This document shows, piece by piece, positions 6,225-13,949 of a stretch of 14,390 nt of DNA; the stretch's first letter is position 1; each line of letters begins with the position of its first letter. Below the pieces are notes generated by a model. It was given only the letters and a program-made list of their open reading frames with translations. It was not told the DNA's origin and did not search any database. The DNA comes from Candidatus Hodarchaeota archaeon. GTDB taxonomy: Archaea; Asgardarchaeota; Heimdallarchaeia; Hodarchaeales; Hodarchaeaceae. The position numbers and the translations under genes are program-made. The DNA lies in the NCBI GenBank assembly GCA_016840305.1, contig JAEOSP010000197.1:1-14390 (forward strand). The letters run 5' to 3'.

Positions 6225-7313
6225 ATGAGTGAACAAATGTATATACATATGGGTCCACAACACCCAGTTAATCATGGGCTATGGACATTAAAAATAAAAA
6301 CAGAGGGTGAGTTTGTAGTTGATTCAGAAATAATGATTGGATATATCTTCCGAATGATTGAGAAAATGGCTGAATCACGGCCTTATGATACTTTTCAACC
6401 ACTAGCTGATCGTCTTTGCTATGTTAGTGCCATGTCTTGGGAAGCTACCTACATCATGGCGATAGAGAAGCTTATGGGAGTCGAGGTGAGTAAGCGTGTC
6501 GAATATATGCGTGTTATTATGCTCGAATTTCAAAGAATCGCTTCTCATTTTACCTGGCTCTCTGCTTATGCTGGGGATCTAGGAGTTCTAACTATGTTGG
6601 TTATCCCATATCGGGAGCGTGAACATGTATTAGACCTCCTTGAACATGTTACTGGTTCTCGTATGATGTATAACTATTTCCGAGCGGGTGGTTTGAAACA
6701 CGATTTCCCTAAAGGCTTTGTGAAAGATGCAAGAAATTTGACTCACTATCTCGATGACCGTATAAAGGAATATAAAGCCATTTTAGAGGATTCTAAGGTT
6801 TTTATGATGCGGGGTAAAAATGTGGGTGTTCTTTCAAAAGAAAATGCCCTTAATCTTGGTGCTACAGGCCCTGTTTTGAGAGCCTCGGGTGTTCAAGGTG
6901 ACATTCGAAAGATAGAACCGTATTTGGTCTATTCAGACTTGGATTTTGAAGTACCTGTTAGAACATCAGGAGATTGCTTAGCGCGCTTCCAAATACGAAT
7001 GGAAGAGATCGGACAATCAACTCACATTATACGTCAAGCTTTAGACAATCTTCCTCCCGAGGGAGAGATAAGTCTCAAAGTACCAAGAAAATTACCTAAA
7101 GGTGAAGTATATTTCCGAACAGAGGATCCACGTGGCGAAGCAGGATATTATATAATTGGGAACGAAAATAGAATCCCTTATCGCGTGAAAATTAAGTCAC
7201 CAGCATATTCTAACTTGTGTTTGACATCACATCTAATTAATGGGGGTAAAGTGGCTGACATTCCTCCAATAGTTGCGAGCGCTGATTTATGCATGGGAGA
7301 GATTGATAGGTAG
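6225..7313 (+). CDS. nuoD: Complex I subunit NuoD (49 kDa)
   Basis: Peripheral-arm subunit of 362 residues, related to the large subunit of NiFe hydrogenases but without the metal-binding cysteine pairs. It forms the quinone-binding pocket with NuoB. H13 and H18 (GPQHPVNHG) are present, H18 matching the quinone-site histidine (H38 of Thermus Nqo4). Y66 (DRLCYVS) matches the quinone-site tyrosine (Y87 of Thermus). GPVLRASGVQGDIRK and a C-terminal GEIDR are typical, and the protein ends exactly at the family's usual end. The motif normally read as GYxHRGxEK (HTG in Thermus) is GYIFRMIEK here (39-47), and the residue before Y66 is Cys instead of Asp. ATG at 6225 has an AGGAAG ribosome binding site. 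nuoH follows at once. Confidence 0.95.
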   Translation: MSEQMYIHMGPQHPVNHGLWTLKIKTEGEFVVDSEIMIGYIFRMIEKMAESRPYDTFQPLADRLCYVSAMSWEATYIMAIEKLMGVEVSKRVEYMRVIMLEFQRIASHFTWLSAYAGDLGVLTMLVIPYREREHVLDLLEHVTGSRMMYNYFRAGGLKHDFPKGFVKDARNLTHYLDDRIKEYKAILEDSKVFMMRGKNVGVLSKENALNLGATGPVLRASGVQGDIRKIEPYLVYSDLDFEVPVRTSGDCLARFQIRMEEIGQSTHIIRQALDNLPPEGEISLKVPRKLPKGEVYFRTEDPRGEAGYYIIGNENRIPYRVKIKSPAYSNLCLTSHLINGGKVADIPPIVASADLCMGEIDR

Positions 7314-7323
7314 GTGGATGATT

Positions 7324-8514
7324 ATGGCGTATGGAATTTATGACGGATTTGCTGATTGGGTAGTGCATGTGATATTCGATGTTTTGAGCTTTGTCAAAAT
7401 TGTAAGACCTGAAGATTTTGAAGGTTTTAAAGTCGAATTTCAGTTTTTACGGTTGACTCTCATTGATTCACTTGAAATGACAACCATCCTAGGTTTTCTG
7501 ATCGTTACCACTATAATGCTGATCTGGTTTGAAAGAAAACTTGTAGGAAGAATGATGAATAGAAGGGGGCCAGTATTTATTGATTTCAATTATGGGCATT
7601 TTTTTGGACGGACATGGAAATTTGGTTTATTACAGAACATAGCTGAATTTTTAAAATTCTTTTCTAAGGAAGACATTGTACCAGAGAAAGCAGACAAATT
7701 TCCTTTTAATGTAGGATTTTTTGCGTTTGTTGTTGCACCTCCCTTCATGTTAGGTGCACTATTACCCCTGGGAGGAACTGCTGTTATTGCTAATCCTGCT
7801 GTAGGATTCCTTCTGATTTTCGCTTTATTCTCACTTTATCCAGTTGGTGTTTTAATCACTGGTTGGTCTTCGAACAATAAATACTCAATGATTGGTGCAT
7901 TTCGATCTGCAGCTCAGATGATTAGTTACGAAATTCCGCTTATACTATCGGTTGGGGCAGTAGTTATCGTTACAAATTCCTTTTCATTAACGGAAATTGC
8001 AAAACAGCAATCTACGACTTCATTTTTTGGAATTACTGGACTTCCATTTATGATTTTCATGCCTATCGGATTCATTGTTTTTATGGTTTCTTTAGCAGCA
8101 GAAACAGAACGAATTCCATTTGATATTCCAGAAGCAGAAGCTGAACTTGTCATGGGATGGAGAACTGAGTTAGCAGGTTTTCGTTATATGATGAGTATGG
8201 CTACTGAGTACTTCATCCTTGTTATAGGAGCGTTCATCGGTGTTTCATTATTTTGGGGTGGTCCATACTTACCTCTTGTATCTGCCGATCTTATTGATAA
8301 TCTCCCACTGTTAGGATTCATCATTTTAGTCATAAAGTTATGGACGTTCATCTTCATCTTTATATGGGTACGTGGTGCACTACCGAGAATAAGAATAGAC
8401 CAATTATTGGATATAGGATGGAAGCGTTTGATTCCATTAGCTGTTATTAATATTATTGTCATAATAATTATGGTTTTCACAAATCCTGAACTATTTGGAA
8501 CTTTGGTGGAATAA
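7324..8514 (+). CDS. nuoH: Complex I subunit NuoH
   Basis: Membrane subunit of 396 residues at the junction of the two arms, contributing to the quinone channel. About eight hydrophobic helices are seen. Diagnostic segments are FERKLVGRMMNRRGP (69-83), FFSKEDIVP (112-120), FRSAAQMISYEIP (193-205) and AAETERIPFDIPEAEAEL (258-275). It is longer than the roughly 325 residues of bacterial NuoH: about 35-45 residues precede the first conserved helix, and about ten are inserted between RRGP and GLLQ. The frame is open into nuoD, and ATG codons occur at 7318 and 7324. I chose 7324 because the AGGTGG ribosome binding site at 7312-7317 abuts 7318 but sits 6 nt from 7324. nuoI follows after one base. 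Confidence 0.93.
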   Translation: MAYGIYDGFADWVVHVIFDVLSFVKIVRPEDFEGFKVEFQFLRLTLIDSLEMTTILGFLIVTTIMLIWFERKLVGRMMNRRGPVFIDFNYGHFFGRTWKFGLLQNIAEFLKFFSKEDIVPEKADKFPFNVGFFAFVVAPPFMLGALLPLGGTAVIANPAVGFLLIFALFSLYPVGVLITGWSSNNKYSMIGAFRSAAQMISYEIPLILSVGAVVIVTNSFSLTEIAKQQSTTSFFGITGLPFMIFMPIGFIVFMVSLAAETERIPFDIPEAEAELVMGWRTELAGFRYMMSMATEYFILVIGAFIGVSLFWGGPYLPLVSADLIDNLPLLGFIILVIKLWTFIFIFIWVRGALPRIRIDQLLDIGWKRLIPLAVINIIVIIIMVFTNPELFGTLVE

Positions 8515-8515
8515 A

Positions 8516-9160
8516 ATGGTGAATTTCCGAATTATACCTAGTATTTTTATCACTCGACCTATGGCCTATGTCGCACGATATCTACTAAAAAAGCCTGTTA
8601 CGATTCCAGATGGAGACCGACGGAATAAAGATACCTTATATTTCCCCAAAACTCTTGCTGAAAAAGATGAAACTATACTTGACCGAAATTTAACATTTTC
8701 AGACGTGTTCGAGTCAACCCCTCATATATCTCCTAATGCACGTGGATTAATTGGTTTAAATGCTTTGAATTGTGTAGGTTGCAGAGCTTGTGAACGAATT
8801 TGCCCCAATAAATGTATTGAAATGGTCGAAGTCGATGCAGTTCCACCTCACTGGGCCGAGAAGCAAAAAACACGCGAAAAACCACGTCCTCTTCTTCATC
8901 CACAGATATTCATTGGTAGGTGTTTATACTGTGGATTCTGTGTAGAGGCGTGTAAATATGATGCACTACATCATACTGCAGGATTTGATGCTGCAACATC
9001 AGTAAAGGAAGATCTTCACCATTCATACAGAGATTTATACAATATCTACCAATTATATTATCCAGATAAGTATAAGAAACAATGGAAGGAGTATGAAGAG
9101 AAATATGGAAATTATGGGGAAGAAGAACCAAATAATCAAGAAACCACAATGGAGGACTAA
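8516..9160 (+). CDS. nuoI: Complex I subunit NuoI, 2x[4Fe-4S] ferredoxin-like
   Basis: Peripheral subunit of 214 residues with two 4Fe-4S clusters that feed electrons to N2. The first motif is C86-x2-C89-x2-C92-x3-C96-P (CVGCRACERICP). The second is C136-x2-C139-x2-C142-x3-C146, followed by Lys in place of the usual Pro (CLYCGFCVEACK). The linker between the motifs (97-135) is about ten residues longer than in E. coli NuoI and rich in Pro, Lys and Arg. With no NuoE/F/G in the operon, NuoI is the likely electron entry point, for example for ferredoxin or an F420-linked partner (inference). The frame is open upstream to a TTG at 8495 inside nuoH, but ATG 8516 has a GGTGG ribosome binding site 6 nt away. 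The C-terminus is acidic. Confidence 0.94.
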   Translation: MVNFRIIPSIFITRPMAYVARYLLKKPVTIPDGDRRNKDTLYFPKTLAEKDETILDRNLTFSDVFESTPHISPNARGLIGLNALNCVGCRACERICPNKCIEMVEVDAVPPHWAEKQKTREKPRPLLHPQIFIGRCLYCGFCVEACKYDALHHTAGFDAATSVKEDLHHSYRDLYNIYQLYYPDKYKKQWKEYEEKYGNYGEEEPNNQETTMED

Positions 9161-9162
9161 TC

Positions 9163-9723
9163 ATGGCGTATTTATTTCCACCCGAATTGTTTGAAGCCTT
9201 AGAATACCTCGTTCTACTAATCCTAGTATTTTACACAATTGGCTCTGCTTACTTAGCAGTATCGGTAAAAAGTGTTTATCATGCAGTGTTATGGCTGGTT
9301 TTTTGTTTTCTTGGCATAGCTATGATTTTTCTACTCTATGCTGAGTCTGCTTTACTATTAGTAATTCAAATTATTGTTTACGCTGGAGGAATCACTGTTC
9401 TTCTATTATTTGCAATCACACTATCGGGAAAAGAAGCCATGTTTGAAAAAGAAGGAAAAGTGAAATTACTAGATTGGAGACTAAGTTTTGCTGGTAGTTT
9501 TTTGTTATTAATGATTGCAGTATATACTATCAGTCAGGTAGCAAGTGCTTTTTGGACTATACCTGATTTGTCTAGTAAGCCACTCGATTCCACGATTATT
9601 GCAACATTATCAGAACAATTGTTCACAGTACACGGTGCTACATTAATTGTACTCGGGCTGGTTGTTCTTGCTGCCATGCTGGGAAGTGTTTATTTGGTTA
9701 AGAAGGAGGTCGAAAACATATGA
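9163..9723 (+). CDS. nuoJ: Complex I subunit NuoJ
   Basis: Membrane subunit of 186 residues with five predicted helices (about 13-32, 36-55, 60-85, 106-125 and 155-178). The conserved YAGGITVLLLFAI segment (about 72-84), equivalent to the ND6 pi-bulge helix that moves during coupling, is present. It is a single full-length gene, unlike the split J1/J2 form of some archaea. A GGAGG ribosome binding site lies 7 nt upstream of ATG 9163, overlapping the nuoI end. The stop overlaps the nuoK start (ATGA). Confidence 0.93.
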   Translation: MAYLFPPELFEALEYLVLLILVFYTIGSAYLAVSVKSVYHAVLWLVFCFLGIAMIFLLYAESALLLVIQIIVYAGGITVLLLFAITLSGKEAMFEKEGKVKLLDWRLSFAGSFLLLMIAVYTISQVASAFWTIPDLSSKPLDSTIIATLSEQLFTVHGATLIVLGLVVLAAMLGSVYLVKKEVENI

Positions 9724-10046
9724 ATGTGGATTCATCAGTATTCCTTGTCATAGCTCTTCTGTTATTTTTAATTGGATTTGCAGGATTTATAAAGTCCAAA
9801 TCAGCTGTTCGTATGTTAATTGCAATTGAATTGATGTTAAATTCTGCTAATATCAATTTTGCTGTATTTTCTCTTTATAATGGGCTTGCTAGCGATCCAA
9901 ATACTTTTGTCACTGGCCAAATTGCCGTAATTATTAGTATAGGTTTAGCTGCAGCTGAAGCAGCAGTAGGATTAGGTATTATTTTATCGATTTTCCGAAC
10001 CCATGGAACCGTGGAAGCGACAGATTTTCAGGAACTTAAAGGATAA
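9720..10046 (+). CDS. nuoK: Complex I subunit NuoK
   Basis: Small antiporter-like membrane subunit of 108 residues with three helices. The two key proton-path glutamates are present: E37 (IAIELMLNSANINF) and E80 (AAAEAAVGLGI), corresponding to E36 and E72 of E. coli. The loop between helices 2 and 3 (YNGLASDPNTFVTGQ) is a few residues longer than in E. coli. A strong GGAGGT ribosome binding site lies inside the end of nuoJ, about 9 nt before ATG 9720, and the ATGA overlap couples translation to nuoJ. Length is normal. Confidence 0.95.
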   Translation: MNVDSSVFLVIALLLFLIGFAGFIKSKSAVRMLIAIELMLNSANINFAVFSLYNGLASDPNTFVTGQIAVIISIGLAAAEAAVGLGIILSIFRTHGTVEATDFQELKG

Positions 10047-10067
10047 AGCATGAAATAGGTGAAAAAA

Positions 10068-12332
10068 ATGGCATTACTCTTTAGCAATCTAGTATTCTTA
10101 ATTCCCATAATACCGATAGTTGCAGCCTTCATTGCGTTATTTTTCGGTAATAAACTTGATCGTCCACATCATGGAAATTTAGTGGCACTCGTTGCTCTTG
10201 GTACAAGCTTTGTCTTGACTATTCTTGCTTCTGGAGAAGTATTATTGAATTTACTATTCTTAGGTAAACATGGCGAAGATGTTACTGTAGAGCATACCCT
10301 AGAATGGTTTAATGTAGGAGGAGTAACCTTAGATATCGGTATTCTCATTGATCCCTTATCAGCTGTAGTAAGCTTAATGGTAGCTTTACTTGCTTTTCTT
10401 GTAGTTGTTTACAGCCGCGGTTACATGGCTGATGATGGTTCTCCAAGATATTATGCTGAAATTAACATGTTTGCAGCGGCTATGCTTGGATTGTGTTTTT
10501 CGCCTAATTTTATTCAGTTATTCTTATTTTGGGAAATTATGGGAGTATGCTCTTATTTGTTAATAGGGTATTATTATGATAAGGAGGTTGTACCAGAAGG
10601 TCAGCCTCATCCCGCTTCAGCTGCAAAGAAAGCTTTCCTTACAACAAAAGTTGGAGATGTATTATTATTTATAGGGATAATATTAATGTACCTAGAAGCT
10701 AAGACCTTTAACTTTCTTGAAATAAGACACTTACTGGAGGAAGATCTTCTCCATATTGACCCTATGCTCTTTGTAGTAATAGCTTTACTAATTTTTGGAG
10801 GTGCTATTGGAAAATCCGCTCAATTTCCGTTGCATGTTTGGCTTCCTGATGCTATGGCCGGTCCTACAACGGTCAGTTGTTTGATTCATTCAGCGACAAT
10901 GGTGAAAGCAGGAATATATCTTGTAGGAAGAAGTTATTTTATATTCGAACATGCTGGTGAGAATGCTTTACTGATTGTAGCCTTAATAGGAGGGATCACT
11001 GCGATATTATCAGGGACAATAGCGCTTGTGAAGACTGATATCAAAGGAATTCTTGCCTACTCAACAATAAGCCAGTTAGGTTATATGACAATTGGTTTAG
11101 GGGTTGGTGGAATGGCGATGGCCATTTTTCATGTGATTAATCATGGGATATTCAAAGCGTTATTGTTTTTATCAGCTGGATCAGCTATTCATGGTGCTGG
11201 AACCCAGGATATTAGAGAAATGGGCGGATTAAAATCTAAAATGCCACATACATGGAAAGTTATGTTAATAGGTTCTTTATCACTAGCAGGTATAGGTAAC
11301 GGATTTTTCAGCAAAGATGCGATTATACTTCATACTCTCAATGAGGGACTCACTGAAGGATTCATAACGGTTCTTGAACCGTTAGTTATACTTGTTTGGT
11401 TATCTGCAGTAGTAACAGCGTTTTTAACAGCTTTTTACATTTTTAGATTATGGTTCTTAGTCTTTCCAGGGACAAATCGTTTACCTGATCATCACGTTCA
11501 TGAATCAGACCGATGGATGACTACCCCATTATGGATACTAGCGATTACCTCTTTGATTCTAGCGGGTGTGTATTTCTTAGGAAACATTCCTATCATAAAT
11601 GTCTCTATAATACCCTTATTCAATATTGAACACCACTTGGTTGATTGGTTAGGAGAACAAGTACTTGATATCGATTCAGTGCTTGTAACCCTTACTCAAT
11701 TATCATCACTTATTATCTCAATACTAGGTATAGGTTTAGCTTATCTAATATATTATCCCAGAAATAAGGTAAGAGTTACCTTTCCAGCCGATGGATCCTT
11801 CAATTTTGAAGCTGAAGAGAAGGATTCAATTGTAAGGATCCAACAAGGAATACGAGTACCAATAAGAAAGATGAAAGTATCTTTTGTTGGAAGGGGTCTA
11901 CAACAGATTCTTGAGAAAGGATATTATATTGACGATCTATACTTAATGCTAGTTGCATTCATAGATACAAAATACTGTGCGTTGATGAATTGGATAGAAA
12001 AGAATATTTTCGATGCAGCAGTACGTAGTGTTGGAAAAATTGGATATGCCTTGTGTGGACTGTCTAAATGGTGGGATGAGACTATTGTTGACGGTTTGGT
12101 GAGATTAACAGCAACCGTCTCTCTAGCTGTTTGTACACTGGCAAAAACTACTGATGAGCGGGTAATAGACCATGGAATAATTCGCAATTCCGCTCATGGA
12201 GTGATGAAAACAGGGGGGTATCTACGAAAGGTACAAACTGGAGTTGTTGAGAACTACGCTCTATATACCCTAATGGGAGCAATTATTTTACTAATCATCA
12301 GTTTAGCAGTAGCAGGGGTGTTACCCCTCTAA
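10068..12332 (+). CDS. nuoL: Complex I subunit NuoL with extended C-terminus
   Basis: Distal antiporter-like proton-pumping subunit, 754 residues against about 610 in E. coli. Proton-path residues are present: E156 (LFWEIMG), K249 (IGKSAQFPLHVWLPDAM), H274 (CLIHSATM), H359 (NHGIFKALLF) and K416 (FFSKDAII). After the last core helices comes a hydrophilic stretch (about 565-615), then about 110 residues of helices (643-722). These form three similar units with D-E-x-I/V-V/I-D starts, followed by LRKVQTGVVENYAL and a final helix (736-752). That last part corresponds to the end of the long lateral helix and the anchor helix of canonical NuoL. ATG 10068 was chosen over GTG 10059 because an AGGTGA ribosome binding site (10057-10062) overlaps that GTG and lies 5 nt before the ATG. 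nuoM follows after 30 nt. Confidence 0.94.
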   Translation: MALLFSNLVFLIPIIPIVAAFIALFFGNKLDRPHHGNLVALVALGTSFVLTILASGEVLLNLLFLGKHGEDVTVEHTLEWFNVGGVTLDIGILIDPLSAVVSLMVALLAFLVVVYSRGYMADDGSPRYYAEINMFAAAMLGLCFSPNFIQLFLFWEIMGVCSYLLIGYYYDKEVVPEGQPHPASAAKKAFLTTKVGDVLLFIGIILMYLEAKTFNFLEIRHLLEEDLLHIDPMLFVVIALLIFGGAIGKSAQFPLHVWLPDAMAGPTTVSCLIHSATMVKAGIYLVGRSYFIFEHAGENALLIVALIGGITAILSGTIALVKTDIKGILAYSTISQLGYMTIGLGVGGMAMAIFHVINHGIFKALLFLSAGSAIHGAGTQDIREMGGLKSKMPHTWKVMLIGSLSLAGIGNGFFSKDAIILHTLNEGLTEGFITVLEPLVILVWLSAVVTAFLTAFYIFRLWFLVFPGTNRLPDHHVHESDRWMTTPLWILAITSLILAGVYFLGNIPIINVSIIPLFNIEHHLVDWLGEQVLDIDSVLVTLTQLSSLIISILGIGLAYLIYYPRNKVRVTFPADGSFNFEAEEKDSIVRIQQGIRVPIRKMKVSFVGRGLQQILEKGYYIDDLYLMLVAFIDTKYCALMNWIEKNIFDAAVRSVGKIGYALCGLSKWWDETIVDGLVRLTATVSLAVCTLAKTTDERVIDHGIIRNSAHGVMKTGGYLRKVQTGVVENYALYTLMGAIILLIISLAVAGVLPL

Positions 12333-12362
12333 ATTAATAAAAAATATTGAAGGTTGAAGACA

Positions 12363-13925
12363 ATGGTAGCAATTCTAAATTTTGGCGAAATCGAAATCGG
12401 AGTTTTAACTCTTATCTTTCTATTGCCAATCTTAGCAGCAATTCCCACTTATCTGATTGGACGTATCCGAGAAGGATTATCACGTTACGTCGCTCTGATC
12501 GCAAGTGGACTGATATTTGTACTAACGATTTTGGCTTGGATGATGTTTGAACATAATCCCCTATTACCAACAAATCTATTTGCAAATCGCGTAAATCTTG
12601 GAACTGGTGGATTTTCACTTGTGGAATCAATAGAATGGATTAAATCTATAGGAATGAACTATTCACTTGGTGTTGATGGAATAAGTATGCCATTAATTTT
12701 ACTAGGTGGATTTTTATTCTTTGTGTCCGTACTTGCTTCTTTCAAGGATATTCACGAAAGAGAACCCGCTTACTATGCAATGATATTGCTATTAGAAACA
12801 GGGGTTTTAGGTACTTTCCTCGCAACTGACTTCGTAATATTTTACGTTGCTTGGGAATTGGTATTAGTACCCATGTTTTTCCTTATAGGAATATGGGGTG
12901 GACCGAAGCGTGAATACGCAGCAATATACTTTTTCATTTACACTCATGTTGCGTCCCTAGTCATGCTATTGGGGATTATTGGTATTTGGTTGGAATCAGC
13001 GAATCATCCCACGATAACAGGTGGAGGAGGTACATTCTCGTTTGACCTCCTAAGGCAAATCGATTTTGGTGCTGGTTCTTTTGTCCTATTGATTTTCCTT
13101 GCATTACTTTTCGGATTTATAGTTAAGGTTCCTAGTGTTCCATTCCACACTTGGCTTCCACTAGCTCATGTTGAAGCTCCTACTCCTGGATCTATGATTC
13201 TGGCTGGACTTTTATTGAAGATGGGTGGATATGGATTACTAAGATTAGGTGGTTGGTTCTTACCCGAAGCTCTTACTGAGTTTGCATGGTTAATCGCAAT
13301 AATTGGCCTTGTCTCTTTGCTTTATGGATCTTGGGTAGCTTTAAGACAGGTAGATATGAAATCTTTAGTCGCATATAGTAGTGTAGGACACATGGGAATC
13401 GTTCTACTCGGTGTAGCAACTCAATCAGCTGAAGGTATTGCAGGAGCAATGTATATGATGATAGCACACGGGATTATTTCACCACTGATGTTCTATCTGG
13501 CTGGAACGATTGGACATTCTGCAAATACTCGGGATATCCCTAAATTGAAGGGAATAGCAAAAAATATGCCAATTACGGCTTCAGTGCTTGTTTTTGCATC
13601 ATTTGCTAGTGCTGGATTACCTGGTTTAGCTGGTTTCTGGTCTGAACTGCTAGTTTTCTTAGCGTTATTTGACTGGTCGATTTACTTAGCTTTTCTTGGA
13701 ATCTTAGGTATCATCTTCACAGCCGCTTACTATCTTTGGATGTTACAACGTACCGTTTTTGGTGATGTTAATCCAGAACTTTCACATTCCCATGACGTAT
13801 CCCATTGGTCCCAATTCTCCGTACTCGGTTTATTGAGTCTCTTAACATTGTTATTAGGTTTGTTCCCTGATTGGTTACTAGATCTAATGACTAGTGCAAC
13901 AGAATTCTTTGCAAATCAATTCTAA
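12363..13925 (+). CDS. nuoM: Complex I subunit NuoM
   Basis: Antiporter-like proton-pumping subunit, 520 residues (normal length, about 14 helices). Diagnostic segments and charged residues are intact: LGVDGISMP (102-110), E165 (AWELVLVP), K255 (VKVPSVPFHTWLPLAHVEAP), K286 (LLLKMGGYGL), AYSSVGHMG (337-345), AHGIISPLMFYLAG (368-381) and E428 (GFWSELLVF). The frame is open to a TTG at 12354, but ATG 12363 is preferred: AAGGTTGA lies 5 nt before it and the start matches the family. nuoN begins 24 nt downstream. Confidence 0.95.
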   Translation: MVAILNFGEIEIGVLTLIFLLPILAAIPTYLIGRIREGLSRYVALIASGLIFVLTILAWMMFEHNPLLPTNLFANRVNLGTGGFSLVESIEWIKSIGMNYSLGVDGISMPLILLGGFLFFVSVLASFKDIHEREPAYYAMILLLETGVLGTFLATDFVIFYVAWELVLVPMFFLIGIWGGPKREYAAIYFFIYTHVASLVMLLGIIGIWLESANHPTITGGGGTFSFDLLRQIDFGAGSFVLLIFLALLFGFIVKVPSVPFHTWLPLAHVEAPTPGSMILAGLLLKMGGYGLLRLGGWFLPEALTEFAWLIAIIGLVSLLYGSWVALRQVDMKSLVAYSSVGHMGIVLLGVATQSAEGIAGAMYMMIAHGIISPLMFYLAGTIGHSANTRDIPKLKGIAKNMPITASVLVFASFASAGLPGLAGFWSELLVFLALFDWSIYLAFLGILGIIFTAAYYLWMLQRTVFGDVNPELSHSHDVSHWSQFSVLGLLSLLTLLLGLFPDWLLDLMTSATEFFANQF

Positions 13926-13949
13926 GAAAAAAATAGGTGTAGTGTAAAT

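Noticed and set aside
8184..8480. Minus-strand open frames inside nuoH, nuoL, nuoM and other nuo genes
   Set aside because: They are antisense shadows of well-supported genes, with low-complexity translations and no start signals.
10050..10058. Mini-ORF ATG AAA TAG between nuoK and nuoL, whose stop overlaps the nuoL ribosome binding site
   Set aside because: A two-codon frame is easily due to chance; nothing shows that it acts in coupling, although the overlap is neat.
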